A DNA stretch of 35,214 nucleotides from Armatimonadota bacterium. Lineage in GTDB: Bacteria > Armatimonadota > Zipacnadia > Zipacnadales > VGFC01. The stretch spans positions 1-35,214 of the forward strand of contig VGFC01000025.1 in the NCBI GenBank assembly GCA_016869045.1. Reading direction: 5' to 3'. This document shows positions 23,401-33,026 of this stretch, one piece after another. The notes under the pieces are model-generated. The model had not been told where the DNA came from and did no database searches. It saw only the letters and a list, made by a program, of their open reading frames with translations. Positions within the stretch are counted from its first letter, which is position 1. Each line of letters starts with the position of its first letter. Position numbers and translations under genes: made by a program.

Positions 23401-26142
23401 ATGAGCATCCCCTATTCAGTAACGCTGGCACTCGTCGTGGGCCTGGCGGCGGCCGCGGTCGGCTGCTCGGCGGCGCGCGCGACCACCCTTCACGTCGCGC
23501 CGGGTGGCAACGACGCGTGGTCCGGGCGCCTGGAGCATCCGAACGCCGCGAAGACCGATGGCCCTCTCGCCTCGCTGACCGGCGCACGGGACGCCGTTCG
23601 CGCGCTGAAGGCGAGGGGGCCCCTGACAGAACCCGTCCGGGTCATCGTCGCCATGGGCGAGTACTTCCTCGCCGAGCCCCTCGTCCTGACGCCCCCGGAC
23701 AGCGGGACGGGGAAGTGCCCCATCTCCTACGAGGCGGAGCCGAACGCGAAGCCTGTCTTCTCCGGTGGGCGCAAGATTGGCGGCTTCACGAAGGGTGCCG
23801 ACGGAGTCTGGACCGCCCGCGTCCCCGAGGTCGCCGCCGGGACATGGTACTTCGAGCAACTCTGGGTGAATGGCAAGCGTGCGACTCGCGCCCGCAGCCC
23901 GAACCGCTTCTACCACTACCTTCTGGGCAAGGTGGAGCGCGCCCTCGATCCGGCGACCGGACAGGTCGCGGACTTCACCAACCGCGCCTTCAAGGCCCGG
24001 CCCGAAGACATCGCCCCGCTGCTCAGCCTCCCGAAGGACCGGCTGAACGACGCGGCCATCGTGGCCTACCATTCCTGGGAGGCCTCGCGCTCCCGCGTCG
24101 CTCAGGTTGACCCGAGCACCGGCATGGTGGTCGTGACCGCGCCCATCGGGTGGGGCTTCGCCTACTGGGGCCCGAACTGCCGTTACCACATCGAGAACGT
24201 GAAGGCGCTGCTGGATGAGCCGGGCGAGTGGTTCCTGGACCGCGACGGTACGCTCTCGTACATCCCGCTGCCCGGCGAGGACATGACGAAGGCGGAGGTC
24301 ATCGCGCCGGTGACCGAGGAGTTCGTCCGCATCCAGGGCGACCCCGAACTGGGCTTGCCCGTGGAGCATGTCGCCCTGAAGGGGCTCAGCTTCCGGCACA
24401 GCCAGTACGTCCTGCCGCCGGAGGGGCACGCCGACGGGCAGGCCGAGGTCACGATCCCTGCGGTCATCATGCTCGACGGCGCGCGCAATGTGTCGATTGA
24501 GGACTGCGAGGTCAAGCATGTCGGCATCTGGGGTGTCTGGTTCCGCCGCGGCTGCCGCGACTGCAAGGTAGCCCGCACCTGGTTCGACGACCTGGGCGCA
24601 GGCGGCGTCAAGATCGGCGAGGGCTGGGGCGTTGACCTGACGAGCCCTGCAGTGCACACGACGGGGATCGTGTGTGACAACAACATCATCCACACCGGCG
24701 CGCGCATCCACATCGGCGCGATCGGCGTGTGGATCGGCCACAGCGGCGGCAATCAGGTCACCCACAACGACATCAGCGACTTCTTCTACACGGGCGTCTC
24801 CGTCGGTTGGAGCTGGGGCTACAACCCGACGATCTCGCACAACAACCACATCGACTTCAACCACATCCACCACCTCGGCTGGGGCGTGCTGAGCGACATG
24901 GGGGGCGTCTACACGCTCGGCCTCTCCGACGGCACGACCGTCAGCAACAACGTCATCCACGACGTGTACTCCTACGACCGCTACGGTCGCGGCGGCTGGG
25001 GGCTCTACAACGACGAGGGCACCTCCAACATCACCATGGAGAACAACCTCGTCTACCGCGTGAAGACCGGCACCTACCATCAGCACTACGGCGAGAGCAA
25101 CCTCGTCCGCAACAACATCCTCGCCTACAGCATGGACGGGCAGATCCAGCGCTCCCGCCCTGAGGAGCACCTGTCCTTCACCTTCAGCAACAACATCGTC
25201 TACTGGGACGAGGGGCCCGCTATCACTGCCGGCAGCATCAACACGGACTGGGCGAAATGCGAGCGCAACCTCTACTGGGACGCTTCAGGCAAGCCCATCG
25301 ACTTCCAGGGCCTCTCGCTCGATGACCGCAAGGCGAAGGGCTGGGACCTGGGCTCCATCGCCGAAGACCCTCTCTTCGTCGATCCGAAGAACGGTGACTT
25401 CCACCTGAAGCCCAACTCCCCGGCCTACAAGATCGGGTTCAAGCCCTTCGACTACACGCAGGCCGGGCTCTACGGCGACCCGAAGTGGGTGGCCATCGCG
25501 AAGGGCTTCACCTTCCCCGAGGTCGAGTTCGCACCCCCTCCGCCGCCGCCGCCGCCGATGGAGGTCGATGACGACTTCGAGTTCACGCCCGTGGGCGCTC
25601 CGCCCGGCGACGCGCAAGCTAATGTGGAGAACAAGGGCGACGCGATTGTCGTCACGGACGAGACCGCTGCCGGCGGCAAGCACAGCCTGAAGATCCAGGA
25701 CGCGCCCGGCCTGCAGTTCGGCTACAACCCGCATCTCGTCTACGCACCCAACCACGCCCGGGGCACGACCCGCGGCAGCTTCGACATGCGGATCGAAGAG
25801 GGCGTGGTCATGTACTACGAGTGGCGCAGCTGGGATGTGCAGCCGTACCAGGTCGGCCCCACCTTCTGGATTCGCAATGGGAAGCTGCAACGCGCCGGGA
25901 AGGACGTCCTCGACCTGCCGCTCGGCCAGTGGTTCCACGTCGAGGTCGTCGCCAAGATCGGCACGGACGCCGACGGCAAGTGGACGCTGACCGTCACCCT
26001 CCCCGGCCAGGCGCCGACGGTGTTCGCCGACCTGCCCGTCGGCAGCCCCGACTTCAGGAACCTCACCTGGGTCGGCTGGAGCAGCAGCGCTGAGGACAAG
26101 ACCACGTTCTACCTGGACAACATCAGGATCAGGAATGAGTGA
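23401..26142 (+). CDS. Secreted right-handed parallel beta-helix protein with C-terminal beta-sandwich domain
   Basis: The 913-residue protein has a signal sequence (ending near VGCSAARA; a lipoprotein cysteine is possible but the lipobox is weak). It then has [13 protein letters not shown], the usual opening of secreted beta-helix proteins. Residues from about 320 to 650 carry the repeated N-rich rungs of a parallel beta-helix ([32 protein letters not shown]). Near residue 710 a run of eight prolines ([10 protein letters not shown]) links to a concanavalin-A-like or carbohydrate-binding domain. Such proteins include polysaccharide lyases and glycosidases; no catalytic residues could be assigned. 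It is divergent from the BMC operon. Confidence 0.86.
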   Translation: MSIPYSVTLALVVGLAAAAVGCSAARATTLHVAPGGNDAWSGRLEHPNAAKTDGPLASLTGARDAVRALKARGPLTEPVRVIVAMGEYFLAEPLVLTPPDSGTGKCPISYEAEPNAKPVFSGGRKIGGFTKGADGVWTARVPEVAAGTWYFEQLWVNGKRATRARSPNRFYHYLLGKVERALDPATGQVADFTNRAFKARPEDIAPLLSLPKDRLNDAAIVAYHSWEASRSRVAQVDPSTGMVVVTAPIGWGFAYWGPNCRYHIENVKALLDEPGEWFLDRDGTLSYIPLPGEDMTKAEVIAPVTEEFVRIQGDPELGLPVEHVALKGLSFRHSQYVLPPEGHADGQAEVTIPAVIMLDGARNVSIEDCEVKHVGIWGVWFRRGCRDCKVARTWFDDLGAGGVKIGEGWGVDLTSPAVHTTGIVCDNNIIHTGARIHIGAIGVWIGHSGGNQVTHNDISDFFYTGVSVGWSWGYNPTISHNNHIDFNHIHHLGWGVLSDMGGVYTLGLSDGTTVSNNVIHDVYSYDRYGRGGWGLYNDEGTSNITMENNLVYRVKTGTYHQHYGESNLVRNNILAYSMDGQIQRSRPEEHLSFTFSNNIVYWDEGPAITAGSINTDWAKCERNLYWDASGKPIDFQGLSLDDRKAKGWDLGSIAEDPLFVDPKNGDFHLKPNSPAYKIGFKPFDYTQAGLYGDPKWVAIAKGFTFPEVEFAPPPPPPPPMEVDDDFEFTPVGAPPGDAQANVENKGDAIVVTDETAAGGKHSLKIQDAPGLQFGYNPHLVYAPNHARGTTRGSFDMRIEEGVVMYYEWRSWDVQPYQVGPTFWIRNGKLQRAGKDVLDLPLGQWFHVEVVAKIGTDADGKWTLTVTLPGQAPTVFADLPVGSPDFRNLTWVGWSSSAEDKTTFYLDNIRIRNE

Positions 26143-26189
26143 GGTTGGCAGGTTCGAAGGTTGGCAAGTTCGCAAGTTCGCAGGTTGGC
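26143..26189 (+). repeat. Short G/T-rich degenerate tandem repeat (GGTTGGCAAGTTCGCA units)
   Basis: Four to five imperfect units of GAGGTTGGCAGGTTCG, GGTTGGCAAGTTCG and AAGTTCGCAGGTTGG follow directly on the stop of the beta-helix gene. No hairpin is formed. Origin is unknown; replication slippage is likely. Confidence 0.6.
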
Positions 26190-26225
26190 GGCGCGCTTGC
26201 GCTGCCTGCGATAGGAGGTCGGGCC

Positions 26226-27296
26226 ATGAACACGAGACTGCTTACGGTTGCCGTCGCCGCTGTGTGCGTCGCCGGCGTGGTTGTCGCTCAGACCGTCAAC
26301 GTTCCGGTTGGCGGCGGAGCCGCGGGCATTGACGATCTGAAGCTCGTCCAGCTTGGCGGCATCGAGGCCAAGCTGGAGCGCCTCCCCGACGCGGACGCGG
26401 GCAAGCCGGCGGCCAAGGTCACCTTCAAGAAGGCCGACGAACCGCGGCGGCTGGTTGCCCTGGAGGCCCGCCCGGGGAAGAGCGCGGTCGGGGCGAAGGC
26501 GCTCGTCGCGCGCTACCGGCTGACCCTGAAGACTGGCGAGGCGCGCCTCGCTCTGGTCGCCTGGGATGCGGCCGGCAACGCCTGGCATAAGACAGGCTCA
26601 GAGCCCGCGAAGACGGGCGCCTTCACCGATGGCCGAGTGGCCGCGAGCAGCCCGCGTCCGGCGGCGTTCAACCAGGAGCCGGCGCTTGAGTTCAACTGGG
26701 ATGACATCGAGAAGGTCTGGGTCGGCCTCGTGATCGACGGTGCCGCCGAGGGCACCTTCGAACTGAGCGCCGCCCGGTTGACCGACGAGCCCTACCGCGC
26801 GGCCGAGCCGCTCGCCCTGACGATCGCCGACACGAAGCTCTGGAGCATCGGCAAGGACCCAGCCGTCACCGCCGAGATGACCGTCGCCGACGAGGGCCCG
26901 AACGGCGGGGCTTGCACGAAGCTCGCCTTCACCTTCCCCGGCGGCAAGCACATGTACCTCGTGCCCTCGATGGCCCTCCCCCAGAGCGACCTGGAGGGCT
27001 ACTCGGCCCTGGAGATCACGTACAAGGCCGAGCTGCCGCCGGGCATTCAGGGCCTGCTGCTCATGCTGGGCGAATCGGGCGGGCAGTTCATGGTCGAGCC
27101 GATGCCTGCGCCGAGCGAGAAGTGGATCACGGCCACCATCCCCTTCGCCGACTTCAAGCTCGGCGGCTGGTCGAAGGACGACAACGGCGTGCTGGACCTC
27201 GACCGCGTGCAGAGCCTGATGATCGGCACCCACGGCGCCTCCACCGGCGGCGGCCCCGGCCTCATCATGGTGTCCGACGTGCGGTTCGTGCCGTGA
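26226..27296 (+). CDS. Secreted protein with two galactose-binding-like beta-sandwich domains
   Basis: The 356-residue protein has a signal peptide (LLTVAVAAVCVAGVVVAQ). The first domain (about 20-195) and second (about 205-355) look like non-catalytic beta-sandwiches; the second ends WITATIPFADFKLGGW and VQSLMIGTHG, typical of CBM11/CIA30-like modules. No enzyme motif is visible. AGGAGGT six bases before the ATG fixes the start, 29 codons inside the ORF track call. It lies between the beta-helix protein and the GH10 xylanase, so it may bind polysaccharide for them. Confidence 0.78.
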   Translation: MNTRLLTVAVAAVCVAGVVVAQTVNVPVGGGAAGIDDLKLVQLGGIEAKLERLPDADAGKPAAKVTFKKADEPRRLVALEARPGKSAVGAKALVARYRLTLKTGEARLALVAWDAAGNAWHKTGSEPAKTGAFTDGRVAASSPRPAAFNQEPALEFNWDDIEKVWVGLVIDGAAEGTFELSAARLTDEPYRAAEPLALTIADTKLWSIGKDPAVTAEMTVADEGPNGGACTKLAFTFPGGKHMYLVPSMALPQSDLEGYSALEITYKAELPPGIQGLLLMLGESGGQFMVEPMPAPSEKWITATIPFADFKLGGWSKDDNGVLDLDRVQSLMIGTHGASTGGGPGLIMVSDVRFVP

Positions 27297-27300
27297 CGGC

Positions 27301-27332
27301 AGGTTCGGGGTTCAGCGTTCGGGGTTCGGGGT
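27301..27332 (+). repeat. Short repeat of GTTCGGGG units before the xylanase gene
   Basis: Four imperfect units (GGTTCGGGGTTCAGCGTTCGGGGTTCGGGG) lie between the beta-sandwich gene and the GH10 gene. Composition is close to the reverse complement of the repeat before argH. Confidence 0.55.
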
Positions 27333-27359
27333 GACGCCCAGGACAACCAGGAGGCCCGG

Positions 27360-29612
27360 ATGATGAGGGCAAGTGTGGTGGCGACGGCGCTCCTGTTGGG
27401 CGCGACCGGTCTGGCCCAAGAGCCGGCCAGCCTGGTCGCCAACGGTGGCTTCACCGCCGGCACGCAGTTCTGGACGCTGTACGGCGAGGAGCGGTGTCGG
27501 GCGTCGGTGATCGACTCCGGGCGCCCGGACTTCCCCAGGGCCCTGCACCTGGAGCTGAACCCGGAGCCAGGCAGCGATCCCTGGTCGATCCAGGTGCAGC
27601 AACCCGTGGACGGCTTCCTCAGCAAGGGCGACCGGCTGCAGATCAAGGTCTGGATGCGCAGCCCGACGCGCAACAAGCTGACCGCGTACCTCCAGATTCC
27701 TCGCGCGCCCTACAACAAGCCGCTGAGCAGCACGCTCGAACTCACGCCGGACTGGCAGGAGGTCACGGTCGAGGGCGCCGCCGATGCCGACTGCAGCCCG
27801 GGCGGACTGCATCTCGGGTTCCATCTCGGCTTCGGGCCGGGCACCGTGGAGATGACGGGCGTGCGCGTGCTGGACCTGGATATGAAGCCCGAGACGGGCG
27901 GGGAGCGACCCACCGTGGACAAGCCGCAGAGCCTCATCTCGAACGGCGACCTGACGCAGCCTCTGCAGGGAACGTGGCCGACCGGTACCGACCGCATGAA
28001 GGTCGAGGTCATCGACGCGCAGGTCGGTGGCTACACGAAGGCCGCGCGCCTGACGGTTGACCCGGAGCCCAACCAGCCGCCCTGGAACATCCAGTGGGCG
28101 CAGCCCTGCCGGGGCTACATCCGCACGGGGGATGCGGTCTACTTCCGCGCCTGGCTGCGCAGCCGGGATCGCTGCCAGGTCACCTTCATCTGGGAGCTGG
28201 GGCGCGCGCCCAACACGAAGTACATCGACCAGAAGGTGAGGCTCACTCCCGACTGGCAGGAGTACCGCTTCATGGGCCGCGCGGGGCAGGGCTTCCGGCC
28301 CGAGGAGTCGCGCGCCTCGCTGTTCGTGGGCCACGACAGGGGCGTCATCGAGGTCGCCGGGATCCGGGTCGAGAACTTCGGCGAGGCGCCGGACGCCGCG
28401 TTCGACCAGACCATCGACTACTGGGGCGGGCGCGAGCACAACGACGACTGGCGGCCCGCCGCGCTCGCGCGCATCGAGCAGATCCGCAAGGGCGATCTCA
28501 CGATCCGCGTGGTGGATGCCAACGGCAAGCCAATCCCCGGCTGCACCGTGCACGTCCGGCAGAAGCGGCACTTCTTCCGCTTCGGCACGGCCGCGCCGGC
28601 TGTCCGATTCCTCGACCAAACCAACCCCGACAACCTCCGCTTCCAGCAGGAGGTCGAGCGCCTCTACAACGTGGTGACCTTCGAGAACGACCTTAAGTGG
28701 GCGGCGACGAATCCGAACCAGCTCGCGATGGTGGACCGCGCGGTCGAGTGGCTGCACGCGCGCAACATCGACGTGCGCGGCCACTGCCTCCTCTGGGGGG
28801 CCTACGGGCACCTCCCGCCGCCCTTCCGCGCGCTGCGCGGCGAGGAGCTGCTGCAGACCTGCCAGGACCATGTCGCCGAGTACGCGGGCCACACGCGTGG
28901 CCAGCTGTACCTGTGGGATGTCGTCAACGAGGCGGGGAGCAACACGGAGCTGTGGGATGAGATCGGCTGGGAGCGCTTCGCGGACGCCTTCCGCTGGGCG
29001 CGCGCCGCCGACCCGGACGTGAAGCTCTGCTACAACGACTACGGCATCGTGAACCTGAACCCGGGCTACCGGGCCACGGTGAGGAAGCGAATCGAGTACC
29101 TCGTCGATCACGACGCGCCCTTCGACGCGCTCGGCATTCAAGGCCACATGCACCTGCCGCTGACGCCGATGCACACGGTGCTGGGGATTCTGGACGAGTG
29201 GGCCGCCTTCGGCAAAGACCTGGAGATCACCGAGTTCGACCTCGGCCTGCAAAATGACGAAGTGCACGCGCAATACGTGCGGGACTTCATGACCGCCGTC
29301 TTCAGCCACCCGAAGATCACGGCCTTCATCATGTGGGGCTTCTGGGAGGGCTCACACTGGCGCGGTAAGGAGGGCGGCGCGATGTTCCGCCGCGACTGGA
29401 CCCCGCGCCCCGCCCAGCAAGCCTGGGAGGACCTCGTCCTGAGGCAGTGGTGGACCAACGCGGACGCAAACACCGGGGACGACGGAACCGCCACGCTGCG
29501 CGCCTTCCACGGCACGCACGAGATCACGGTCGAACGCAACGGCGCCCGCGCGGCCGTCACCTTCGACCTCGTGCCCGGCAAGCCGGGCGAGGTCGGGGTC
29601 CTCCTCAAGTGA
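27360..29612 (+). CDS. Secreted GH10 endo-1,4-beta-xylanase with two tandem carbohydrate-binding modules
   Basis: The 750-residue protein has a signal peptide (SVVATALLLGATGLAQ) and two tandem CBM4/9-like modules (about 20-180 and 190-350). These repeat the same phrases (NPEPGSDPWSIQVQQP and DPEPNQPPWNIQWAQP). A GH10 TIM barrel then runs from about 405 to 680. The acid/base glutamate is Glu524 (WDVVNEAGS) and the nucleophile Glu625 (EITEFDL). Substrate-binding HCLLWG and MWGFWEGSHW also match. A beta-sandwich end domain closes the chain. It cleaves xylan backbones outside the cell. AGGAGG precedes the start; a second ATG follows immediately. Confidence 0.95.
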   Translation: MMRASVVATALLLGATGLAQEPASLVANGGFTAGTQFWTLYGEERCRASVIDSGRPDFPRALHLELNPEPGSDPWSIQVQQPVDGFLSKGDRLQIKVWMRSPTRNKLTAYLQIPRAPYNKPLSSTLELTPDWQEVTVEGAADADCSPGGLHLGFHLGFGPGTVEMTGVRVLDLDMKPETGGERPTVDKPQSLISNGDLTQPLQGTWPTGTDRMKVEVIDAQVGGYTKAARLTVDPEPNQPPWNIQWAQPCRGYIRTGDAVYFRAWLRSRDRCQVTFIWELGRAPNTKYIDQKVRLTPDWQEYRFMGRAGQGFRPEESRASLFVGHDRGVIEVAGIRVENFGEAPDAAFDQTIDYWGGREHNDDWRPAALARIEQIRKGDLTIRVVDANGKPIPGCTVHVRQKRHFFRFGTAAPAVRFLDQTNPDNLRFQQEVERLYNVVTFENDLKWAATNPNQLAMVDRAVEWLHARNIDVRGHCLLWGAYGHLPPPFRALRGEELLQTCQDHVAEYAGHTRGQLYLWDVVNEAGSNTELWDEIGWERFADAFRWARAADPDVKLCYNDYGIVNLNPGYRATVRKRIEYLVDHDAPFDALGIQGHMHLPLTPMHTVLGILDEWAAFGKDLEITEFDLGLQNDEVHAQYVRDFMTAVFSHPKITAFIMWGFWEGSHWRGKEGGAMFRRDWTPRPAQQAWEDLVLRQWWTNADANTGDDGTATLRAFHGTHEITVERNGARAAVTFDLVPGKPGEVGVLLK

Positions 29613-29662
29613 CGGCTGTCGCGCTTCGTGCTCCTTGGTGCCTTCCCCGTGGTCTTCGTGTT

Positions 29663-32600
29663 TCAGCCTTCGCCTTCGCAGGCCTTCGCGAGGGCCACCC
29701 GGATTGCCCGCTCACCTAGTCTGACTTCGGTCGCCTCCGCGCTCGGATCGCCGACCGTCAGGGACAGCGCCAGCGTCTCCGCCTTGATCGTCTCGGCGTG
29801 TTCTTCGCAGACGGAGGTCAGTAGCTCGTCGCCGCTGATCGTGAGCGTGATGCGGTCGGTCAGCTCCAGCCCGGCGTCCTTGCGCAGCTCCTGCAGGTGG
29901 CGGATGATGTCGCGAGCGAGACCCTCGCGGATGAGGGCGTCGGTGAGCTGCGTGTTCAGGGCGATGGCGACAGCGCCCTCGGCCTTGGTGATGATGCCCT
30001 CGCGGTCGAGGGCCTCGATGGCGACCATCTCCGGCGCGACCTCCACTGTCTCGCCGTCCACGGTGAGGGTGACCGCGTTGCCATCGTGCAGAAGCCGCAC
30101 CTGATCCTCCGGCAGCGCTGAGATCGCCGCGGCGATGGCCGGGGCCTTCTGCCGGAAGACGGGGCCGAGCTTGCGGTGCTCCGGGTTCGCCCTGAGCGTC
30201 TTGAGCGCGTCGAGGCTGTCCGCGAGCCGCACTTCCTTGACGTTGACCTCGTCGAGGATGTCGTTCAGGCAGCGCTGCACCCACGGCCGCGTCGCCTCCG
30301 GCGCCACCACGTGCAGTTCCGAAAGCGGCTGGCGGATGCGCAGTTGGGCCTCCATGCGCGCCGAGACCGCGAGGTTGATGGCCTGCTGCAGGTCGTCCAC
30401 CGCCGACTCCAGCTCGCGGTCCACCAGGTCGGGTCGCGGCTCGGGGTACGGCGTGTGGTGGACGCTCTCCGGCGCGCTCGGGTCGATGCCGCGCACGAGC
30501 GTCTGGTACATCTCCTCGGCCAGGAAAGGCATGAAGGGCGCCGCGAGACGAACCAGCGTCACCAGCACGTGGTACAGCGTCGCATAGGCCGCCTGCTTGT
30601 CGGGGCTATCTCCCGCCCTCCACATCCGCCGGCGGCTGCGCCGGATGTACCACCGCGACAGGTCGGTCCACAGCGTCTCCAGCGCGTCCGCCGCCCGCCG
30701 CACCTCGAACGCGTCCAGCGCACCGCGTACGTCCTCCACCGTGCGATAGGTGCGCGAGATGACCCAGCGGTCAAGGAGCGAGAGGTCCTCCGTGGGCGGC
30801 TCGAGGTAGCTGCCCAGCCTCGGCTCATCGACGTTCGCGTACATCACGAGGAAACGGTACGAGTTCCACAGCAGCGTCAGGCGCCGGTGTACGTCCCTCC
30901 CGATCCCGAAGCCGAAGCGCAGCGGGTTCTCCGCCGTCTGGGTCACATAGAGCCACCGCACGGGGTCGCCGCCGAGGGTCTCGAACGCGTCATCCATCCA
31001 GATCGCGTTCCCCCAGCTCTTGTGCATCGCCTGGCCGTCCTCGGCCAGGACGCGGTCATAGGTCAGGCACTGGCGGTAGGGCGCGCGCCCGTCGATCGCG
31101 ACCGCCATGATCAGCAGCGCGTAGAACCAGAGCCGCACCTGCTCTTGCATCTCGACCACAAGGTCGGCGGGGAACCACGTGTTGAAGTACTCGTCATCGA
31201 CACCGTGGTGTAGCGTCGAGAACGGCACGATCCCTGCATCCAGCCAACAGTCCCCCACTTCCGGCACGCGCTCGACCGACCCGCCGCACTTCGGGCAGCG
31301 GATGCGGATCGCGTCGATCCACGGGCGGTGCAGCTCCGGCAGGTCGCTGATCGGCTCGGTGGCGAGCGACTCCAACTCCGCGCGGCTGCCGACGACCGTC
31401 GTCTCGCCGCAGCCGCAGCGGTAAAACGGCAGCGGCAGGCCCCAGTAGCGCTTCCGTGAGATGCACCAGTCGCCCATGCCGGTCAGCCAGTCGGCCATCC
31501 GCGCGCCGCAGTGCGGCGGGTGCCAGGTGACCGTCTCGTTGGCGGCGAGCAGCTTCGCCCGCAGCGACTCGACGCCGATGAACCACTCGCCGACCAGCCG
31601 GAAGATCAGCTCCTCCTTGCAGCGCCAGCAGTTGGGGTAGCGGTGCTCGTACTCCTCGGTCTTGTAGAGAAGGCCCTTCTCCTCAAGGCTCGTGAAGATG
31701 TCCGGGGCGACCGTGCCGACGTACTTCCCGGACATCGGGCCAAACGTGTCGAGATAGAGACCCGCCTCGTCGGTCGCCGCGACAACGTCGAGCCCGATGG
31801 CCTTGGAGAGTTCGTAGTCCTCTAGACCGCACCCCGGCGCGATATGTACGACGCCCGTGCCCTCCTCGGCGGAGACCTGGTCCCAGAGCACGACGCGGTG
31901 GTTCACGCCCTGCTGTGCGGGCAGGTCATCGAACGGACCGCGGTAGGTCTTCCCTTCCAGCTCCCGTCCCTTAACCACGCCCAGCGTCTCGTAGCCGCCC
32001 TGCAGCACATCCAGCCGTTCCGTCGCGACGTAGAGCACGTCCTCGCCCTGCCGGACGCGCGTGTACTCCATGTTCTCGCCGACCGCCAAGGCCACGTTCG
32101 CGGCCAGCGTCCAGGGCGTTGTGGTCCAGACGAGGATCTTCTCACCCGATCCGTCGGTCAGGGGCAGCTTCAGGAAGACGGCTGCGTGGGTCACCTCGCG
32201 GTAGGAGTCCAGCATCTCGTGCTGCGACAGGCTCGTGCCGCAGCGCGGGCACCAGGGCATCGGCCGGTCGGAGCGGTACAACCAACCCCGCTCGTGGCAG
32301 AGCCTCAGGAAGCCCCAGATGTACTCGATGTTCGTGTCGCTGAGGGTGTAGTAATCGTTCCCCCAGTCCATCCACTGGCCCAGCTCGACGGACTGGCGCA
32401 TCTGCATGGCCGCGTACTTCTCGACCCGCGCCCGGCACGCGCGGATGAACTCCGCCAACCCGAAGGCCTCGATGTCCCGCTTGCTGCGCAGGCCCAGCTC
32501 CTTCTCGACCTCCACCTCCACCCACAGGCCGTGGCAGTCGAACCCGTTCTGGTAGCGCTGGCGGCACCCCTGCATGGCCCTGTAGCGCAGGTAGACGTCC

Positions 32601-32797
32601 TTGTACGTCCGCCCGCGCGCGTGATGCACGCCCATCGAGTCGTTCGCGGTGATCGGGCCATCGATGAAGGAGTGAATCGGCCCGTTCGCGTTCTTCTCGA
32701 CGAGCTTCCCAAAGGCGTCGCTCGCCTCCCACAGCTTGAGCATCTCAAGCTGCATCTGCCGGAAATCCGGCTCCTCCCTCACCGGCTCAAACAGCAT
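29663..32797 (-). CDS. ileS: Isoleucyl-tRNA synthetase, GxHH-signature variant
   Basis: IleS charges tRNA-Ile. The 1044 residues show the class I Rossmann core split by an editing domain and followed by an anticodon-binding region. In place of the usual HxGH nucleotide signature the sequence is GVHH (Gly56-Val57-His58-His59, DSMGVHHARG). The KMSKS loop reads AMHKSWGN. Further motifs are NGFDCHGLWVEVEVEKELG and MPWCPRCGTSLSQHEML. The first His and third Gly being swapped is the feature reported for some IleRS2 enzymes with extreme mupirocin resistance. The internal ATG is used because AGGAG lies 8 bases upstream of it; the track's GTG overlaps that site. Confidence 0.95.
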   Translation of the reverse strand: MLFEPVREEPDFRQMQLEMLKLWEASDAFGKLVEKNANGPIHSFIDGPITANDSMGVHHARGRTYKDVYLRYRAMQGCRQRYQNGFDCHGLWVEVEVEKELGLRSKRDIEAFGLAEFIRACRARVEKYAAMQMRQSVELGQWMDWGNDYYTLSDTNIEYIWGFLRLCHERGWLYRSDRPMPWCPRCGTSLSQHEMLDSYREVTHAAVFLKLPLTDGSGEKILVWTTTPWTLAANVALAVGENMEYTRVRQGEDVLYVATERLDVLQGGYETLGVVKGRELEGKTYRGPFDDLPAQQGVNHRVVLWDQVSAEEGTGVVHIAPGCGLEDYELSKAIGLDVVAATDEAGLYLDTFGPMSGKYVGTVAPDIFTSLEEKGLLYKTEEYEHRYPNCWRCKEELIFRLVGEWFIGVESLRAKLLAANETVTWHPPHCGARMADWLTGMGDWCISRKRYWGLPLPFYRCGCGETTVVGSRAELESLATEPISDLPELHRPWIDAIRIRCPKCGGSVERVPEVGDCWLDAGIVPFSTLHHGVDDEYFNTWFPADLVVEMQEQVRLWFYALLIMAVAIDGRAPYRQCLTYDRVLAEDGQAMHKSWGNAIWMDDAFETLGGDPVRWLYVTQTAENPLRFGFGIGRDVHRRLTLLWNSYRFLVMYANVDEPRLGSYLEPPTEDLSLLDRWVISRTYRTVEDVRGALDAFEVRRAADALETLWTDLSRWYIRRSRRRMWRAGDSPDKQAAYATLYHVLVTLVRLAAPFMPFLAEEMYQTLVRGIDPSAPESVHHTPYPEPRPDLVDRELESAVDDLQQAINLAVSARMEAQLRIRQPLSELHVVAPEATRPWVQRCLNDILDEVNVKEVRLADSLDALKTLRANPEHRKLGPVFRQKAPAIAAAISALPEDQVRLLHDGNAVTLTVDGETVEVAPEMVAIEALDREGIITKAEGAVAIALNTQLTDALIREGLARDIIRHLQELRKDAGLELTDRITLTISGDELLTSVCEEHAETIKAETLALSLTVGDPSAEATEVRLGERAIRVALAKACEGEG

Positions 32798-32873
32798 GGC
32801 AAACACTCCTGCGGTCGGCGCCTCACACGCGCGACTTCGTCAGACCGAAACCGGGGAAGCACTTCAGGGCCAC

Positions 32874-32902
32874 AGTATAGGCACGCGGGGATGGTGCGTC
32901 AA
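32874..32902 (-). promoter_or_regulatory. Sigma70-type promoter of ileS
   Basis: On the reverse strand TTGACG, a 17-base spacer and TATACT form a strong promoter, each box differing from consensus by one base. Transcription should start some 70 bases before the ATG. The short leader leaves no room for a T-box riboswitch. Confidence 0.75.
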
Positions 32903-33026
32903 CCGGACGAACGCCGGGGCTGTCGGCGGCGTAGGCGAAGGTATCGCCAGGCGCAGTGGCCAAGGAGACAGAGGCCTGGCCTGATCGACGGGCCAGTTCC
33001 ACAAGGCCGGAGGGAGGACTCTCGCC

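Noticed and set aside
23416-25170. 584-residue open frame on the minus strand
   Set aside because: It lies wholly opposite the beta-helix gene, its composition is that of a shadow frame (Val/Asp/Arg-rich), and no domain is recognisable.
27312-29309. 665-residue open frame on the minus strand
   Set aside because: It is the antisense shadow of the GH10 xylanase in a G+C-rich region, with Arg/Val/His-rich low-information sequence and no family motif.
29613-29662. Terminator between the convergent GH10 and ileS genes
   Set aside because: No stable hairpin with a T-tract could be found in this 50-base gap; it holds only a C/T-rich stretch.
32798-32873. T-box riboswitch upstream of ileS
   Set aside because: The leader from the mapped-by-sequence promoter is only about 70 bases and lacks the T-box sequence and specifier stem.
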